Source: Gilliamella sp. WF3-4 | GTDB taxonomy: Bacteria; Pseudomonadota; Gammaproteobacteria; Enterobacterales; Orbaceae | Direction: 5' to 3' | DNA length: 64,000 nucleotides | Assembly: GCF_001690275.1 (NCBI RefSeq) | Contig: NZ_LZGW01000017.1 | Coordinates: forward strand, 186,001 to 250,000 | Shown here: positions 9,665 through 19,203 of the stretch, one piece after another | How the letters are laid out: each line of letters opens with the position of its first letter | Numbering within the stretch: position 1 is the stretch's first letter | The notes under the pieces: generated by a model | Seen by the model: only the letters and a program-made list of their open reading frames with translations | What the model was told of the DNA's origin: nothing | Database searches by the model: none | Position numbers and translations under genes: made by a program

Positions 9665-11491
9665 GTGATTGAAAATTTAAGAAATATTGCCATTATTGCT
9701 CACGTTGACCATGGTAAAACAACTTTGGTTGACAAATTATTAAAACAGTCGGGTACGCTAGATAATCTGCGCGGTGACGATAACGAACGTATTATGGATT
9801 CTAATGCTCTTGAAAAAGAGCGTGGTATTACCATTTTAGCGAAAAACACCGCTATTGATTGGAATGGTTACCGAATTAATATCGTTGACACCCCTGGGCA
9901 TGCTGATTTTGGTGGTGAAGTTGAACGTGTTATGTCAATGGTTGACTCTGTATTGTTGCTTGTTGACGCAATGGATGGCCCGATGCCACAAACACGCTTT
10001 GTAACGCAAAAAGCATTTGCTTATGGTTTAAAACCGATTGTGGTTATCAATAAAGTCGATCGTCCTGGTGCACGCCCTGATTGGGTTGTTGACCAAGTTT
10101 TTGATCTGTTTGTTAACTTGGGGGCGACTGATGAACAGTTAGATTTCCCTATTGTTTATGCTTCAGCTTTAATGGGTATAGCCGGTTTAGATCATGAAAA
10201 TATGGTGGAAGATATGACACCGTTATTTGAAGCGATCGTTAAACATGTTGAACCGCCACAAGTTGATTTAGACGGTCCATTCCAAATGCAAATTTCTCAA
10301 CTTGATTATAACAACTATGTTGGTGTTATTGGTATTGGTCGTATTAAACGTGGTCGTGTTAAACCAAATCAACAAGTGACTATTGTCGATAGTGAAGGCA
10401 ATAAACGCAATGGTAAAGTGGGGCAAGTGCTTGGTCATTTAGGTCTGCAACGCTATGAAGCTGAAGTTGCCGAGGCTGGTGATATTATAGCATTAACAGG
10501 TCTTGGTGAGCTCGGTATCTCTGATACAATTTGTGACAATAGTTGCGTTGAAGCTCTGCCAGCGTTAACTGTTGATGAGCCAACAGTGACTATGTTCTTT
10601 AATGTTAATAGCTCACCATTTGCTGGTAAAGAAGGTAAGTATGTGACTTCTCGCCAAATTCTTGAGCGTTTAAATAAAGAACTGGTACATAATGTTGCGT
10701 TGCGCGTTGAAGAAACCCCTGATCCTGATGCATTTAGAGTGTCTGGTCGTGGTGAATTACATTTGTCAGTGTTAATTGAAAATATGCGTCGCGAAGGTTA
10801 TGAATTAGGGGTTTCTCGTCCTAAAGTTATCTTTAGAGAAATTGATGGTAAAAAACAAGAGCCATTTGAACAAGTTACACTTGATATTGAAGAACAACAT
10901 CAAGGATCCGTGATGGAAGCGCTTGGCTTACGTAAAGGTGACTTAACAAACATGTTACCAGATGGTAAAGGCCGTGTACGTTTAGATTACGTTATTCCAA
11001 GCCGTGGGCTTATTGGATTTAGAACGGAATTTATGACCATGACATCAGGTACTGGCTTGCTTTATTCTACCTTTAGTCATTATGATGATGTGCGCCCAGG
11101 TGAAATAGGTCAACGTAATAACGGTGTAATGATTTCAAACGGTACAGGTAAAGCTTTGGCTTATGCGCTTTATGGTTTGCAAGACCGTGGTAAGTTATTC
11201 CTAGGTCATGGTGCTGAAGTTTATGAAGGTCAAATTATTGGTATTCATACTCGCTCAAACGATTTAACTGTTAACTGTCTAACCGGTAAAAAATTAACCA
11301 ATATGCGAGCATCAGGCACAGATGAAGCAACAACACTGTCACCACCAATTAAAATGTCATTAGAACAAGCATTAGAGTTTATTGATGATGATGAATTAGT
11401 TGAAGTAACGCCATTATCTATTCGTCTACGTAAACGTCATTTAACTGAAAATGATCGCAAACGTGCGTTTAGAAGTGGTAATAAAGACTAA
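9665..11491 (+). CDS. typA: translational GTPase TypA/BipA
   Basis: 608 aa (E. coli 607). Ribosome-associated GTPase needed for 50S maturation and growth under stress or cold. The G1 loop AHVDHGKTT is at 12-20, [15 protein letters not shown] is the G3 region, NKVDRPGA is G4, and the C-terminal domain has [11 protein letters not shown] and the unique tail [14 protein letters not shown]. The start is GTG (9665), fixed by homology to the MIE(K/N)LRNIAII N-terminus and a weak GGA ten bases upstream. Monocistronic, closed by the terminator at 11517. Confidence 0.97.
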   Translation: MIENLRNIAIIAHVDHGKTTLVDKLLKQSGTLDNLRGDDNERIMDSNALEKERGITILAKNTAIDWNGYRINIVDTPGHADFGGEVERVMSMVDSVLLLVDAMDGPMPQTRFVTQKAFAYGLKPIVVINKVDRPGARPDWVVDQVFDLFVNLGATDEQLDFPIVYASALMGIAGLDHENMVEDMTPLFEAIVKHVEPPQVDLDGPFQMQISQLDYNNYVGVIGIGRIKRGRVKPNQQVTIVDSEGNKRNGKVGQVLGHLGLQRYEAEVAEAGDIIALTGLGELGISDTICDNSCVEALPALTVDEPTVTMFFNVNSSPFAGKEGKYVTSRQILERLNKELVHNVALRVEETPDPDAFRVSGRGELHLSVLIENMRREGYELGVSRPKVIFREIDGKKQEPFEQVTLDIEEQHQGSVMEALGLRKGDLTNMLPDGKGRVRLDYVIPSRGLIGFRTEFMTMTSGTGLLYSTFSHYDDVRPGEIGQRNNGVMISNGTGKALAYALYGLQDRGKLFLGHGAEVYEGQIIGIHTRSNDLTVNCLTGKKLTNMRASGTDEATTLSPPIKMSLEQALEFIDDDELVEVTPLSIRLRKRHLTENDRKRAFRSGNKD

Positions 11492-11516
11492 TTGTTGTAG
11501 TTTTACCGTAATATGA

Positions 11517-11545
11517 AAACCTCGCTATTTAGCGAGGTTTTTTTT
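11517..11545. terminator. bidirectional terminator shared by typA and the ferredoxin gene
   Basis: AAACCTCGCT pairs with AGCGAGGTTT, followed on the plus strand by a run of T. On the minus strand the same stem is followed by GTTTTC. The left arm includes the last codons and the stop of the leftward ferredoxin gene, so one palindrome serves both converging transcripts. Confidence 0.85.
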
Positions 11546-11944
11546 GGCTTTAACTCTGGCAATAGCATCAGCAATGGATTGTTTACGATCCTTTGGCGCA
11601 ATTGTATTGGTATTATTAACTGGCATTGCGCGAGGAAATAATATTGTGGGCGGTACGAGTTGGTTATGGCTTAAACGTTGTTGTTTTTTCTGAGTTAGTA
11701 CTAACTCCTCTGATTCAGTCAATGCAGTACCTAGTGTGCTTAATGTAATACAGTCTGTTGGACAGGTATTAATACAATTACTGCACGAGGTACATAATTG
11801 TGGCAAAATGGTGTGCAATACTTGCTTGCTGCCGACAATGGCATCGGTTGGACAAACACGAATGCATTTGCCACAACCAATACAGTTTTCTTCATCAATA
11901 AACGCTTTATATTCTTGTTTAGTTTGCATAATCATTTCTTGCAT
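11525..11944 (-). CDS. two-[4Fe-4S] ferredoxin, RnfB-like
   Basis: 139 aa with two clusters of ferredoxin cysteines: C21, C24, C27, C31 and C51, C54, C57, C61. The core [15 protein letters not shown] and PTDAIVG resembles the ferredoxin part of RnfB/RsxB, but the N-terminal membrane anchor and the extra cluster of RnfB are absent, and the last 65 residues are a basic, unconserved tail. Likely a soluble electron carrier. Its ATG overlaps the fhs stop (TAATG), implying translational coupling to formate-tetrahydrofolate ligase. Its stop lies inside the terminator hairpin shared with typA. Partner enzyme unknown. Confidence 0.85.
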   Translation of the reverse strand: MQEMIMQTKQEYKAFIDEENCIGCGKCIRVCPTDAIVGSKQVLHTILPQLCTSCSNCINTCPTDCITLSTLGTALTESEELVLTQKKQQRLSHNQLVPPTILFPRAMPVNNTNTIAPKDRKQSIADAIARVKAKKNLAK

Positions 11945-13656
11945 TAACTTAAACCTACTATATTACCATCTTTGTCAATATCGATTTGCCGATAAGCAGG
12001 GTTAGTGCCTAATCCCGGCATGGTCATCACGTTTCCAGCATAAACACGAATAAAACCAGCCCCAGCTGAAATCGCTAAGTGACTAATATCGACATCAAAA
12101 TCGGTAGGTACATTTTTTAGGTTTGCATCAGCACTAATTGACATTGGTGTTTTAGCAATACAAAGAGGCAACTGGTCCAGTTTTAGTGCTTCGATCTCTT
12201 TGATATTTTCAAGTGCAGTAGCCGATAAATTAGCTTTGTTGGCACCATACTTTTTCACCATAGTTTGAATTTTATCTACTAGAGGCATGTTGTCAGGATA
12301 AGGTAGTTTGATTTCGTTTGGCGTATCACATGCTTTAATCACATGCTTAGCTAGTTTTTCTGCGCCTTTACCACCTTGAGTGAAAACTTCACTTACTTCA
12401 CAGGCAAATGCACCATGCTCAATTGCATATTTTTGTAAAAATGCCAACTCTTCTTCGCTATCATGTGGAAAACGGTTAATGGCAACAATCACTTGTAGCC
12501 CATAACTTTTAGCATTGTTGATGTGCCACGCTAAATTAGCTGCACCAATTTCAAGTAATTCAACATTTGATTCTGAAATTTCTTTCGGGATTGCTTGTCC
12601 TGGTTTGATGTTATATTTACCACTGTTTGATTTTAAGCTACGCACGGTGGCAACTAACACTACACACGAAGCTTTAATACCCGCTTGGCGATATTTAATA
12701 TTGAAGAATTTTTCCATGCCCATATCTGAGCCAAATCCAGCTTCGGTTACAACATAATCAGCAAGTTGTAAAGCAATGCGATCAGCAATGACTGATGAGT
12801 TACCATGGGCAATATTAGCAAAAGGTCCTGCATGAATAAGCACAGGAGTATGTTCAACGGTTTGCATCAAATTTGGGTTAATTGCGTTCTTAAGTAAGAC
12901 TGTCATTGCACCAGCAACTTCAAGTTGTTCTGCGGTAATCGCTTCGCCTTGAGTATTATAAGCGAGAATTATGCGGCCAATGCGCTTACGCATATCGTGT
13001 AAATCTGAGGCTAATGCTAAAATTGCCATAAGCTCTGATGCTGCGGTAATTTCAAATCCATCTTGCCGTGTGATTCCATTAACACCACCGCCAACACCAA
13101 CAGTAATCTTGCGAAGCGAGCGATCATTATGATCAATTACTCGTTTCCAAACAATGCGGTTTTCATCAATATTTAGACGAGGTAAACCAGTCTGCGCAGT
13201 AAATTCATCGCCTAAACGCGCTTCATGATAAAGGCGCGAATCCAATGCTGCCGACGCCAAGTCGTGAGCCGCAGTAATTGCATGAATATCACCCGTTAAA
13301 TGCAAATTTAACGTTTCCATCGGTAATACTTCAGCTTGACCGCCACCAGCAGCTCCGCCTTTGACACCAAATACAGGTCCTAAGCTGGGTTGACGAATAC
13401 AAGCAATTGCTGTTTTACCAATATAATTTAGTCCTTCACTTAATCCAATTGTGTTAACCGTTTTCCCTTCACCGAGTGGGGTTGGTGTGATAGCGGTAAC
13501 TAATACCAATTTGCCACTAGGCTTGTTTTGATTCGCTTTTAGAATAGACAAATCGATTTTTGCCACATGTTTGCCATAAGGTAGGACAAATTCTTCAGGG
13601 ATATTGCATTGTTTTGCTATTTCGGTAATTGGGCGTAATGGCATATAAGTTCTCAT
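11944..13656 (-). CDS. fhs: formate--tetrahydrofolate ligase
   Basis: 570 aa. ATP-dependent synthesis of 10-formyl-THF from formate, feeding purine and fMet synthesis in organisms that make formate by fermentation. The nucleotide-binding loop TPLGEGKT is at 59-66. Other family blocks are [49 protein letters not shown] and [14 protein letters not shown]. Length and ends match the family. It is divergent from sohB across 140 bp and overlaps the downstream ferredoxin gene by one base. Confidence 0.96.
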   Translation of the reverse strand: MRTYMPLRPITEIAKQCNIPEEFVLPYGKHVAKIDLSILKANQNKPSGKLVLVTAITPTPLGEGKTVNTIGLSEGLNYIGKTAIACIRQPSLGPVFGVKGGAAGGGQAEVLPMETLNLHLTGDIHAITAAHDLASAALDSRLYHEARLGDEFTAQTGLPRLNIDENRIVWKRVIDHNDRSLRKITVGVGGGVNGITRQDGFEITAASELMAILALASDLHDMRKRIGRIILAYNTQGEAITAEQLEVAGAMTVLLKNAINPNLMQTVEHTPVLIHAGPFANIAHGNSSVIADRIALQLADYVVTEAGFGSDMGMEKFFNIKYRQAGIKASCVVLVATVRSLKSNSGKYNIKPGQAIPKEISESNVELLEIGAANLAWHINNAKSYGLQVIVAINRFPHDSEEELAFLQKYAIEHGAFACEVSEVFTQGGKGAEKLAKHVIKACDTPNEIKLPYPDNMPLVDKIQTMVKKYGANKANLSATALENIKEIEALKLDQLPLCIAKTPMSISADANLKNVPTDFDVDISHLAISAGAGFIRVYAGNVMTMPGLGTNPAYRQIDIDKDGNIVGLS

Positions 13657-13796
13657 CTAACAATAAATTGGAATGTCAGTATAAAGAATTTGAATTGCCG
13701 AATAAAGAGACAATTTTATCTTTACTTATTTTCGGCACAATTGGTAATTATCTTGTTATAATAATTAAAAACATTCAATAAAAGGATAATAGTTAA

Positions 13797-14894
13797 ATGA
13801 ATTGGTTTTCCGAATATTCGCTTTTCTTAGCCGAGACGGCGACAGTCGTTATTGCCATTTTAGCAATACTGATTTTTATATTAAGCCAACGTCGTAAATC
13901 AGCAACGGTTGGTGGACGTTTATCTGTCAAAGATATTAGTCAAGAATACGAGCAAGTCAAAGATGATATGCTAATGTCAAGCATGGGTGAGCTAGAAGCT
14001 AAACTGTTTATGAAAGATATTAAAAAACAGAAAAAATGTGAAAAAAAGCAGGCAAAATTAGCGGCTAAGCAAAAAAAGAAACAAGTCAAAAACCAAGAAA
14101 AATCGGCGCTAGATAATGCAACAAAGTTGGCAGAAAACGATATAGATCAACAAGTCAAACCTAAATTATTTGTATTGTCTTTCAATGGTAGTATGGATGC
14201 GCACGAAGTTGAAGAATTACGCCAAGAAATTACCGCTGTATTAGCTGTTATTAAACCAGAAGATGAAGTTGTAGTAAAACTTGAAAGCCCTGGTGGTGTA
14301 GTCCATGGTTATGGGCTTGCGGCATCACAGTTGTTACGGTTTAGACAGCGTAATATTCCTTTTACGGTTGTCGTCGATAAAGTTGCAGCCAGTGGAGGGT
14401 ATATGATGGCATGTACTGCGTCAAAAATCATTGCCGCACCATTTGCTATTGTGGGCTCTATTGGGGTAGTTGCTCAAATTCCTAACTTTAATCGCTTGCT
14501 TAAAAAGCATGATGTGGATATTGAATTGCAAACAGCAGGTGCGTATAAGCGTACTTTAACCATGTTTGGTGAAAACACCGATGAAGGTCGACAAAAATTC
14601 AAACAAGAGCTTGAAGAAACCCATCTTTTATTTAAAGATTTTGTTAAAGAATACCGCCCAAATGTTGATATCGAACAAGTTGCAACTGGCGAGCACTGGT
14701 TTGCAACTCAAGCTAAAGATAAAGGCTTAGTTGACGAAATCAGTACGAGTGATGACTTTATCTTATCTCACTTAGATACACATAAAATTATCTCTGTTAG
14801 TTATTTACGTCGGCAAAAACTATCTGAAAAGTTAGCTAAAAATGTAATAAAAGGTGTGGAAAGACTGTTTTTAAGGCAAGGAAACGGGTTGTGA
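13797..14894 (+). CDS. sohB: SohB inner-membrane protease, S49 family
   Basis: 365 aa. One N-terminal membrane segment (residues 11-30), a lysine-rich coiled linker (70-100), then an S49 peptidase domain. The serine of the Ser-Lys dyad is S199 in VAASGGYM and the lysine is K251 in GAYKRTLTMFGEN. LESPGGVVHGYG is the oxyanion region. The family degrades periplasmic or membrane substrates. AGGATAA ten bases before the ATG acts as ribosome site. Single gene. Confidence 0.94.
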   Translation: MNWFSEYSLFLAETATVVIAILAILIFILSQRRKSATVGGRLSVKDISQEYEQVKDDMLMSSMGELEAKLFMKDIKKQKKCEKKQAKLAAKQKKKQVKNQEKSALDNATKLAENDIDQQVKPKLFVLSFNGSMDAHEVEELRQEITAVLAVIKPEDEVVVKLESPGGVVHGYGLAASQLLRFRQRNIPFTVVVDKVAASGGYMMACTASKIIAAPFAIVGSIGVVAQIPNFNRLLKKHDVDIELQTAGAYKRTLTMFGENTDEGRQKFKQELEETHLLFKDFVKEYRPNVDIEQVATGEHWFATQAKDKGLVDEISTSDDFILSHLDTHKIISVSYLRRQKLSEKLAKNVIKGVERLFLRQGNGL

Positions 14895-14953
14895 TAACTT
14901 TTTTATCATTTAAATAAATTGTTTATGATTTATTTAAAATATACAATGACATA

Positions 14954-14973
14954 GGCAGTTATAATTAGCTGCC
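14954..14973 (-). terminator. possible terminator hairpin of the APE operon
   Basis: GGCAG and CTGCC arms enclose a ten-base AT-rich loop about 30 bases past the apeR stop. No T tract follows on the minus strand, so it may be a weak or Rho-assisted end. A second AT-only dyad (TTAAATAAAT/ATTTATTTAA) sits near 14920-14946 next to sohB. Confidence 0.35.
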
Positions 14974-14999
14974 ATATATCTTTATTGTATTTGCTTGGT

Positions 15000-16226
15000 T
15001 TAAAATCGTTTAATAATAATAGAAGTATTTATTCCACCAAATGCAAAATTGTTGGTTTGAAAATATTCAATGTCTAAATTACGACCAGCTCCCACAATAT
15101 AGTCAAGTTCACCACATGCAGGATCAACATTATTTAGGTTAATAGTTGGGTTAAACCAACCTGAATTCATCATTTCAAGTGTTAGCCAAGCTTCTACTGC
15201 GCCACAAGCTCCAAGGGTATGTCCAAAATAGCTTTTTAACGATGAAATTGGTGTTTGATTGCCAAAAATGTCTGCGGTCGCATTACTTTCAGCGATATCT
15301 CCACGATCGGTTGCAGTACCGTGGGCACTGATATAACCAATATCAGATGGTGATAGATGTGCTCGCTTTAATGCTTTTTCGATACATATTTTCATTGTTT
15401 CTGTACGTGGTTGAGTAATATGGCTGGCGTCACAATTAGTCATAAAGCCGACTATTTCACCATATATCTTTGCTCCTCGAGCTTTTGCATGTTCATACTC
15501 TTCAAGAATCAACGCGCCAGCACCTTCACCAATAACTAAGCCATCTCGATTTTTGTCAAATGGACGAGGGGAATTTTTTGGTGTGTCATTTTTTTGACTA
15601 GTGGCAAATAAAGTGTCAAAAACTGCTGCTTCAGAAGGGCATAGTTCCTCTGCTCCACCTGCAACCATAGCTGTTTGCATACCATATTTAATTGCTTCAT
15701 AAGCGTAACCTATAGCTTGGCTACCTGATGTACAAGCGCTTGATGTGGTAATAACTCGTCCTTTTAACCCAAAGAACAAACCAGTATTGACAGCGGTAGT
15801 ATGTGGCATCATTTGTACATATGTTGTCGCCGTGATATTGTTGGTATGTTTTTCATTGAGCATTGTTGCAAACGAAGCGACAGGTTGTGTACTACCTGTA
15901 GAAGAACCAAAAGCAATTCCTGTTTCACCATTTGTAATAATCGGGTCATCAAGTAATCCTGCTTTTTCAAGAGCTATTTCTGTTGCTTTTGTTGATAATA
16001 AAGATACTCTCCCCATAGAGCGTATTTTTTTTCGCGTATAATGCTCTGGAATAGTGAAGTTATCGATCGGAGCTCCTAATTTGGTGTGTAACCCATCATA
16101 GATTTCCCACTCAGGCATATATCTCACTGCATTTTCTAACTTTTTTAATCTTTCTTGTATCCTGAGCCAATCATTACCAAATGCAGTAACGCCCCCCATT
16201 CCTGTGATGACAACTCTTTTTATCAT
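15000..16226 (-). CDS. apeR: aryl polyene ketosynthase ApeR
   Basis: 408 aa FabF-like beta-ketoacyl-ACP synthase with an intact triad: C165 in SSACTSGSQ, H302 in SAHGTATDRGD and H336 in YFGHTLGACGA. Last gene of the leftward APE operon; its ATG overlaps the apeQ stop by four bases. One of three ketosynthase-type proteins in the locus (with ApeO and the chain-length-factor-like ApeC). The letter assignment follows published APE naming by order and family. Confidence 0.9.
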   Translation of the reverse strand: MIKRVVITGMGGVTAFGNDWLRIQERLKKLENAVRYMPEWEIYDGLHTKLGAPIDNFTIPEHYTRKKIRSMGRVSLLSTKATEIALEKAGLLDDPIITNGETGIAFGSSTGSTQPVASFATMLNEKHTNNITATTYVQMMPHTTAVNTGLFFGLKGRVITTSSACTSGSQAIGYAYEAIKYGMQTAMVAGGAEELCPSEAAVFDTLFATSQKNDTPKNSPRPFDKNRDGLVIGEGAGALILEEYEHAKARGAKIYGEIVGFMTNCDASHITQPRTETMKICIEKALKRAHLSPSDIGYISAHGTATDRGDIAESNATADIFGNQTPISSLKSYFGHTLGACGAVEAWLTLEMMNSGWFNPTINLNNVDPACGELDYIVGAGRNLDIEYFQTNNFAFGGINTSIIIKRF

Positions 16227-16954
16227 ATCATCCCTCCATTGATTGAAATTACTTGACGTGTTACATATCCCGCTATATCAGACATTAAATAACTTGTTAG
16301 CCCGGCGACCTCTTCAACATGCCCCATTCTTTTTAAAGGAATCATTTTCATTGCTTCTTGTAATGCAATAGGATCCATATCTAAGATACCTGTATCAATT
16401 AAGCCTGGCGCAATACAATTTACAGTGATCTTACGTTTTGCAAGCTCTAGAGCAAGAGCTTTACTTGCTCCAATTAGACCTGCTTTTGCAGCACTATAAT
16501 TAACTTGACCACGATTACCAACTAATCCCGAAACTGAAGATATAATGATAATTCTTCCACCACTGCGAAGCCTTATCATTGGCATTATGCAAGGATGTAA
16601 TACATTATAAAAACTATCAAGATCGGTATGAATAACACTATTCCAATCATCTTCTGTTAAAGCGGGAAAGGCGCCATCGCGAATAATACCTGCATTATTG
16701 ACAACACCATAATAGGCTCCATAAAGTTCTATATCTGCCTCGATAATTTGTTGGCATTGTTCTCGGTTGCTCACATCAAATTGTATTAATCGGGCAGATC
16801 CGCCTAATTGCTCAATAGCTTTTTTTGTATCAATTGCGCCTTGTTTATCATTATGGTAATGGATAGCAATGGCAAAACCATCTTGTGATAGCTTGTAAGC
16901 AATAGCTTTGCCAATTCCTTTACTTGCGCCAGTAACTAAAATCGTTCGTTTCAT
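16223..16954 (-). CDS. apeQ: aryl polyene 3-ketoacyl-ACP reductase ApeQ
   Basis: 243 aa short-chain dehydrogenase of FabG type. TGASKGIGKA (8-17) binds NADP(H), NNAGI is at 86-90, and the catalytic set is S140, Y153, K157. It reduces the beta-keto group after each extension of the polyene. Overlaps its neighbours by four bases on both sides. Confidence 0.92.
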   Translation of the reverse strand: MKRTILVTGASKGIGKAIAYKLSQDGFAIAIHYHNDKQGAIDTKKAIEQLGGSARLIQFDVSNREQCQQIIEADIELYGAYYGVVNNAGIIRDGAFPALTEDDWNSVIHTDLDSFYNVLHPCIMPMIRLRSGGRIIIISSVSGLVGNRGQVNYSAAKAGLIGASKALALELAKRKITVNCIAPGLIDTGILDMDPIALQEAMKMIPLKRMGHVEEVAGLTSYLMSDIAGYVTRQVISINGGMI

Positions 16955-17433
16955 TTATTTTCTTCTCCTAATCGTTTTTCACCAAATAGAAAGGCTAATT
17001 CAGTTTTATCTGGTTCATAAACATTGAGTTTCCCTGAAACGACAGATTGATCACCTATCTTTATTTGGCAATCAAAATTAGCTAGTTTGGTATCAAAAAG
17101 AACTAAATTTGCATGGATAATTAAATGGCTGTAGTGAGGAAAGCTAGATAATGATGTTTTTATTGATCTTCCACCCAATAACATACCTAATTGTGGTTTT
17201 CTATTATTAATTATTCCATGATAGCCATTCCATACACCAATGGTTTGAGCCATTAATTCAATGGCGTATAAATTGGGGAGTGTATTATTTTCATCTAGAA
17301 AAGGAGCCAAGATGCCATTTTTATTGACTTGAACACTACAGATACATTGCTCATCATTAATTAAATGAACCTTTTCAACCATAACCATAGGGTTTTCATG
17401 TGGTAAATAATGAATAGCTGGGTAATATTGCAT
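16951..17433 (-). CDS. apeP: aryl polyene hotdog dehydratase ApeP
   Basis: 160 aa, hotdog-fold 3-hydroxyacyl-ACP dehydratase-like, with YLPHENPMVMVEKV near the N-terminus and AIELMAQTIGVW as the central helix. In published APE systems it works with the smaller dehydratase ApeI. Its ATG overlaps the apeO stop in a TAATG. Family assignment rests on context plus these motifs. Confidence 0.85.
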   Translation of the reverse strand: MQYYPAIHYLPHENPMVMVEKVHLINDEQCICSVQVNKNGILAPFLDENNTLPNLYAIELMAQTIGVWNGYHGIINNRKPQLGMLLGGRSIKTSLSSFPHYSHLIIHANLVLFDTKLANFDCQIKIGDQSVVSGKLNVYEPDKTELAFLFGEKRLGEENK

Positions 17434-18614
17434 TATATTTTTCCAATAATTAAAGATGCATTGTTACCACCAAATGCAAAGGAATTTGACATGACAACAG
17501 GGGTATTCAATAGCATACTGCTTGTAACGAGATTAATTTTATCTAGAGTCTCATCAAATGGAGAGATTGAAAAATCTTGTTGTGGTAAATAAATATCTTG
17601 TTTAAGTAATAGAGCGCTAATAGCTAATTCTGTTGCTGCTGCGCTACCTAATGTATGCCCTGTTAAATGTTTAGTTGAGCTACAAGGCGGTAAATTTTGA
17701 TTGAATAAGCGATAAACAGCTTTGCTTTCAGCAAGATCATTTAATATTGTTGCTGTACCATGAAGGTTGATATAGCCAATGTTATTGATTGTTAATTTTG
17801 CATCATCTAGCGCTATCTGCATTGCTTTTTCTGCTCCTACCCCTTCTGGATGGGGCGATGAAATATGATACGCATCGGATGACTCCCCAGTACCTAAAAT
17901 TGCAATATTGCTTGTTTCATCTTTTGTAAGTAAAAAAAGAGCACTTGCCTCCCCAATATTTATGCCATTTCGGTTTTGAGAAAAAGGTGTGCATGGGGTT
18001 GCTGAAAGTGATTCTAGTGCATTAAATCCATTAATTGGCATTCGACTTAAGCTATCAGCTCCTCCGACAATAGCTGCGTCAATAATGCCTAATTCTATTA
18101 ATTTTTTACCACTAATAATTGCCTTAGCACTTGATGTGCAAGCTGTTGATATTGTGTAACTGGGACCTTTTAAGCCTAGTAAAGCAGTTAAAAAGCATGA
18201 TGGATCCCCTAGTTCTTGTTGATTATACGAAAATGCAGGTAGATGCTCATGTGTTTGCAAGTAGTTTTTTAAATTCATATCTCCTTCATGGATTCCTGAG
18301 GTACTTGTCCCTATAATAATTGCAATTCGTTTATCTCCATAGCGAGAAATAGCGTTATCGATCTCGGATTGAATTTGTAAATAAGCGCCATATAGTAAAC
18401 GGTTATTTCGTGTTGTATATTGTGATAAATGTGAAGGTATATTAGGTAAATCGGCTGTAACTTTACCTAACCAAGTGTTTTGATTGTTTAGTAACCAGTT
18501 GTTCTCTTCAACTAAATAGTGCTGGGCACAATACTGCCTAGTTAACGTTTTTCTAATTTCACTTAAAGAATTACCTAAATTATTGATTGCTCCAAAAGCC
18601 GTAATATAAATCAT
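17433..18614 (-). CDS. apeO: aryl polyene ketosynthase ApeO
   Basis: 393 aa beta-ketoacyl synthase with triad C159 (STACTSSAKA), H285 (NLHGTATILND) and H320 (LTGHTLGSA). This is the condensing enzyme expected to pair with the inactive chain-length-factor-like ApeC. It begins one base after the apeN stop. The C-terminus SNSFAFGGNNASLIIGKI is typical of the family. Confidence 0.9.
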   Translation of the reverse strand: MIYITAFGAINNLGNSLSEIRKTLTRQYCAQHYLVEENNWLLNNQNTWLGKVTADLPNIPSHLSQYTTRNNRLLYGAYLQIQSEIDNAISRYGDKRIAIIIGTSTSGIHEGDMNLKNYLQTHEHLPAFSYNQQELGDPSCFLTALLGLKGPSYTISTACTSSAKAIISGKKLIELGIIDAAIVGGADSLSRMPINGFNALESLSATPCTPFSQNRNGINIGEASALFLLTKDETSNIAILGTGESSDAYHISSPHPEGVGAEKAMQIALDDAKLTINNIGYINLHGTATILNDLAESKAVYRLFNQNLPPCSSTKHLTGHTLGSAAATELAISALLLKQDIYLPQQDFSISPFDETLDKINLVTSSMLLNTPVVMSNSFAFGGNNASLIIGKI

Positions 18615-19187
18615 TTATTTTGTATCCATACCTTGTATTGCAATTTTATAACCGAATATGTGATGCTCAATTTGAATCGGTTTTCTTATTTTTGTTGATG
18701 GGTTATCTATATAGGTTATATCTATTATGATTTCTTGCTTATCATTGCGTAATGTTCTATGTAACTCGCTATCAATGAGTTGCCAACCTTGTGGTAACAC
18801 TATTTGCCATTCATCGATAGGCAAAATGCTCAACATAATGTCTGATAATACTTGTTCTGGTGGTGGTAGTTCTTTAACAAAAATATTCTGTTTGGTTGTA
18901 ACTTGTTTCCCATCATAATTGATTTCAAATAGCCTAAATCCTAGCGCAGAAAGGCCGATTACTTTTAAATGATTATTATTAATATCAACGAGAGAAATAA
19001 TTGAGTTTTCAATATTATTATATTTAAATTTCAATAGTTGCTGATCATGATAATTTTGTTGTGTATTTACTTTAGGAAGATTAATTTTAACTTCTTTAGT
19101 AAGCCACGCTTGCGATGGCCTATTGTTTGCGCATCCAGAGGCTAAAATTGCTAGCATTAGCATTATTAAACTTAAATATTTTTTCAT
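18615..19187 (-). CDS. apeN: aryl polyene cluster lipoprotein ApeN (DUF3261-like)
   Basis: 190 aa with a lipoprotein signal: hydrophobic residues 5-16, then LASGC with the lipidated cysteine at 19. The rest is a beta-rich domain as in the DUF3261 lipoproteins found in APE loci. Probably anchored in the outer membrane and helps place the pigment (inference from position next to the MMPL exporter and LolA-like protein). Confidence 0.82.
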   Translation of the reverse strand: MKKYLSLIMLMLAILASGCANNRPSQAWLTKEVKINLPKVNTQQNYHDQQLLKFKYNNIENSIISLVDINNNHLKVIGLSALGFRLFEINYDGKQVTTKQNIFVKELPPPEQVLSDIMLSILPIDEWQIVLPQGWQLIDSELHRTLRNDKQEIIIDITYIDNPSTKIRKPIQIEHHIFGYKIAIQGMDTK

Positions 19188-19203
19188 CCAGTATTACCTA
19201 TTG

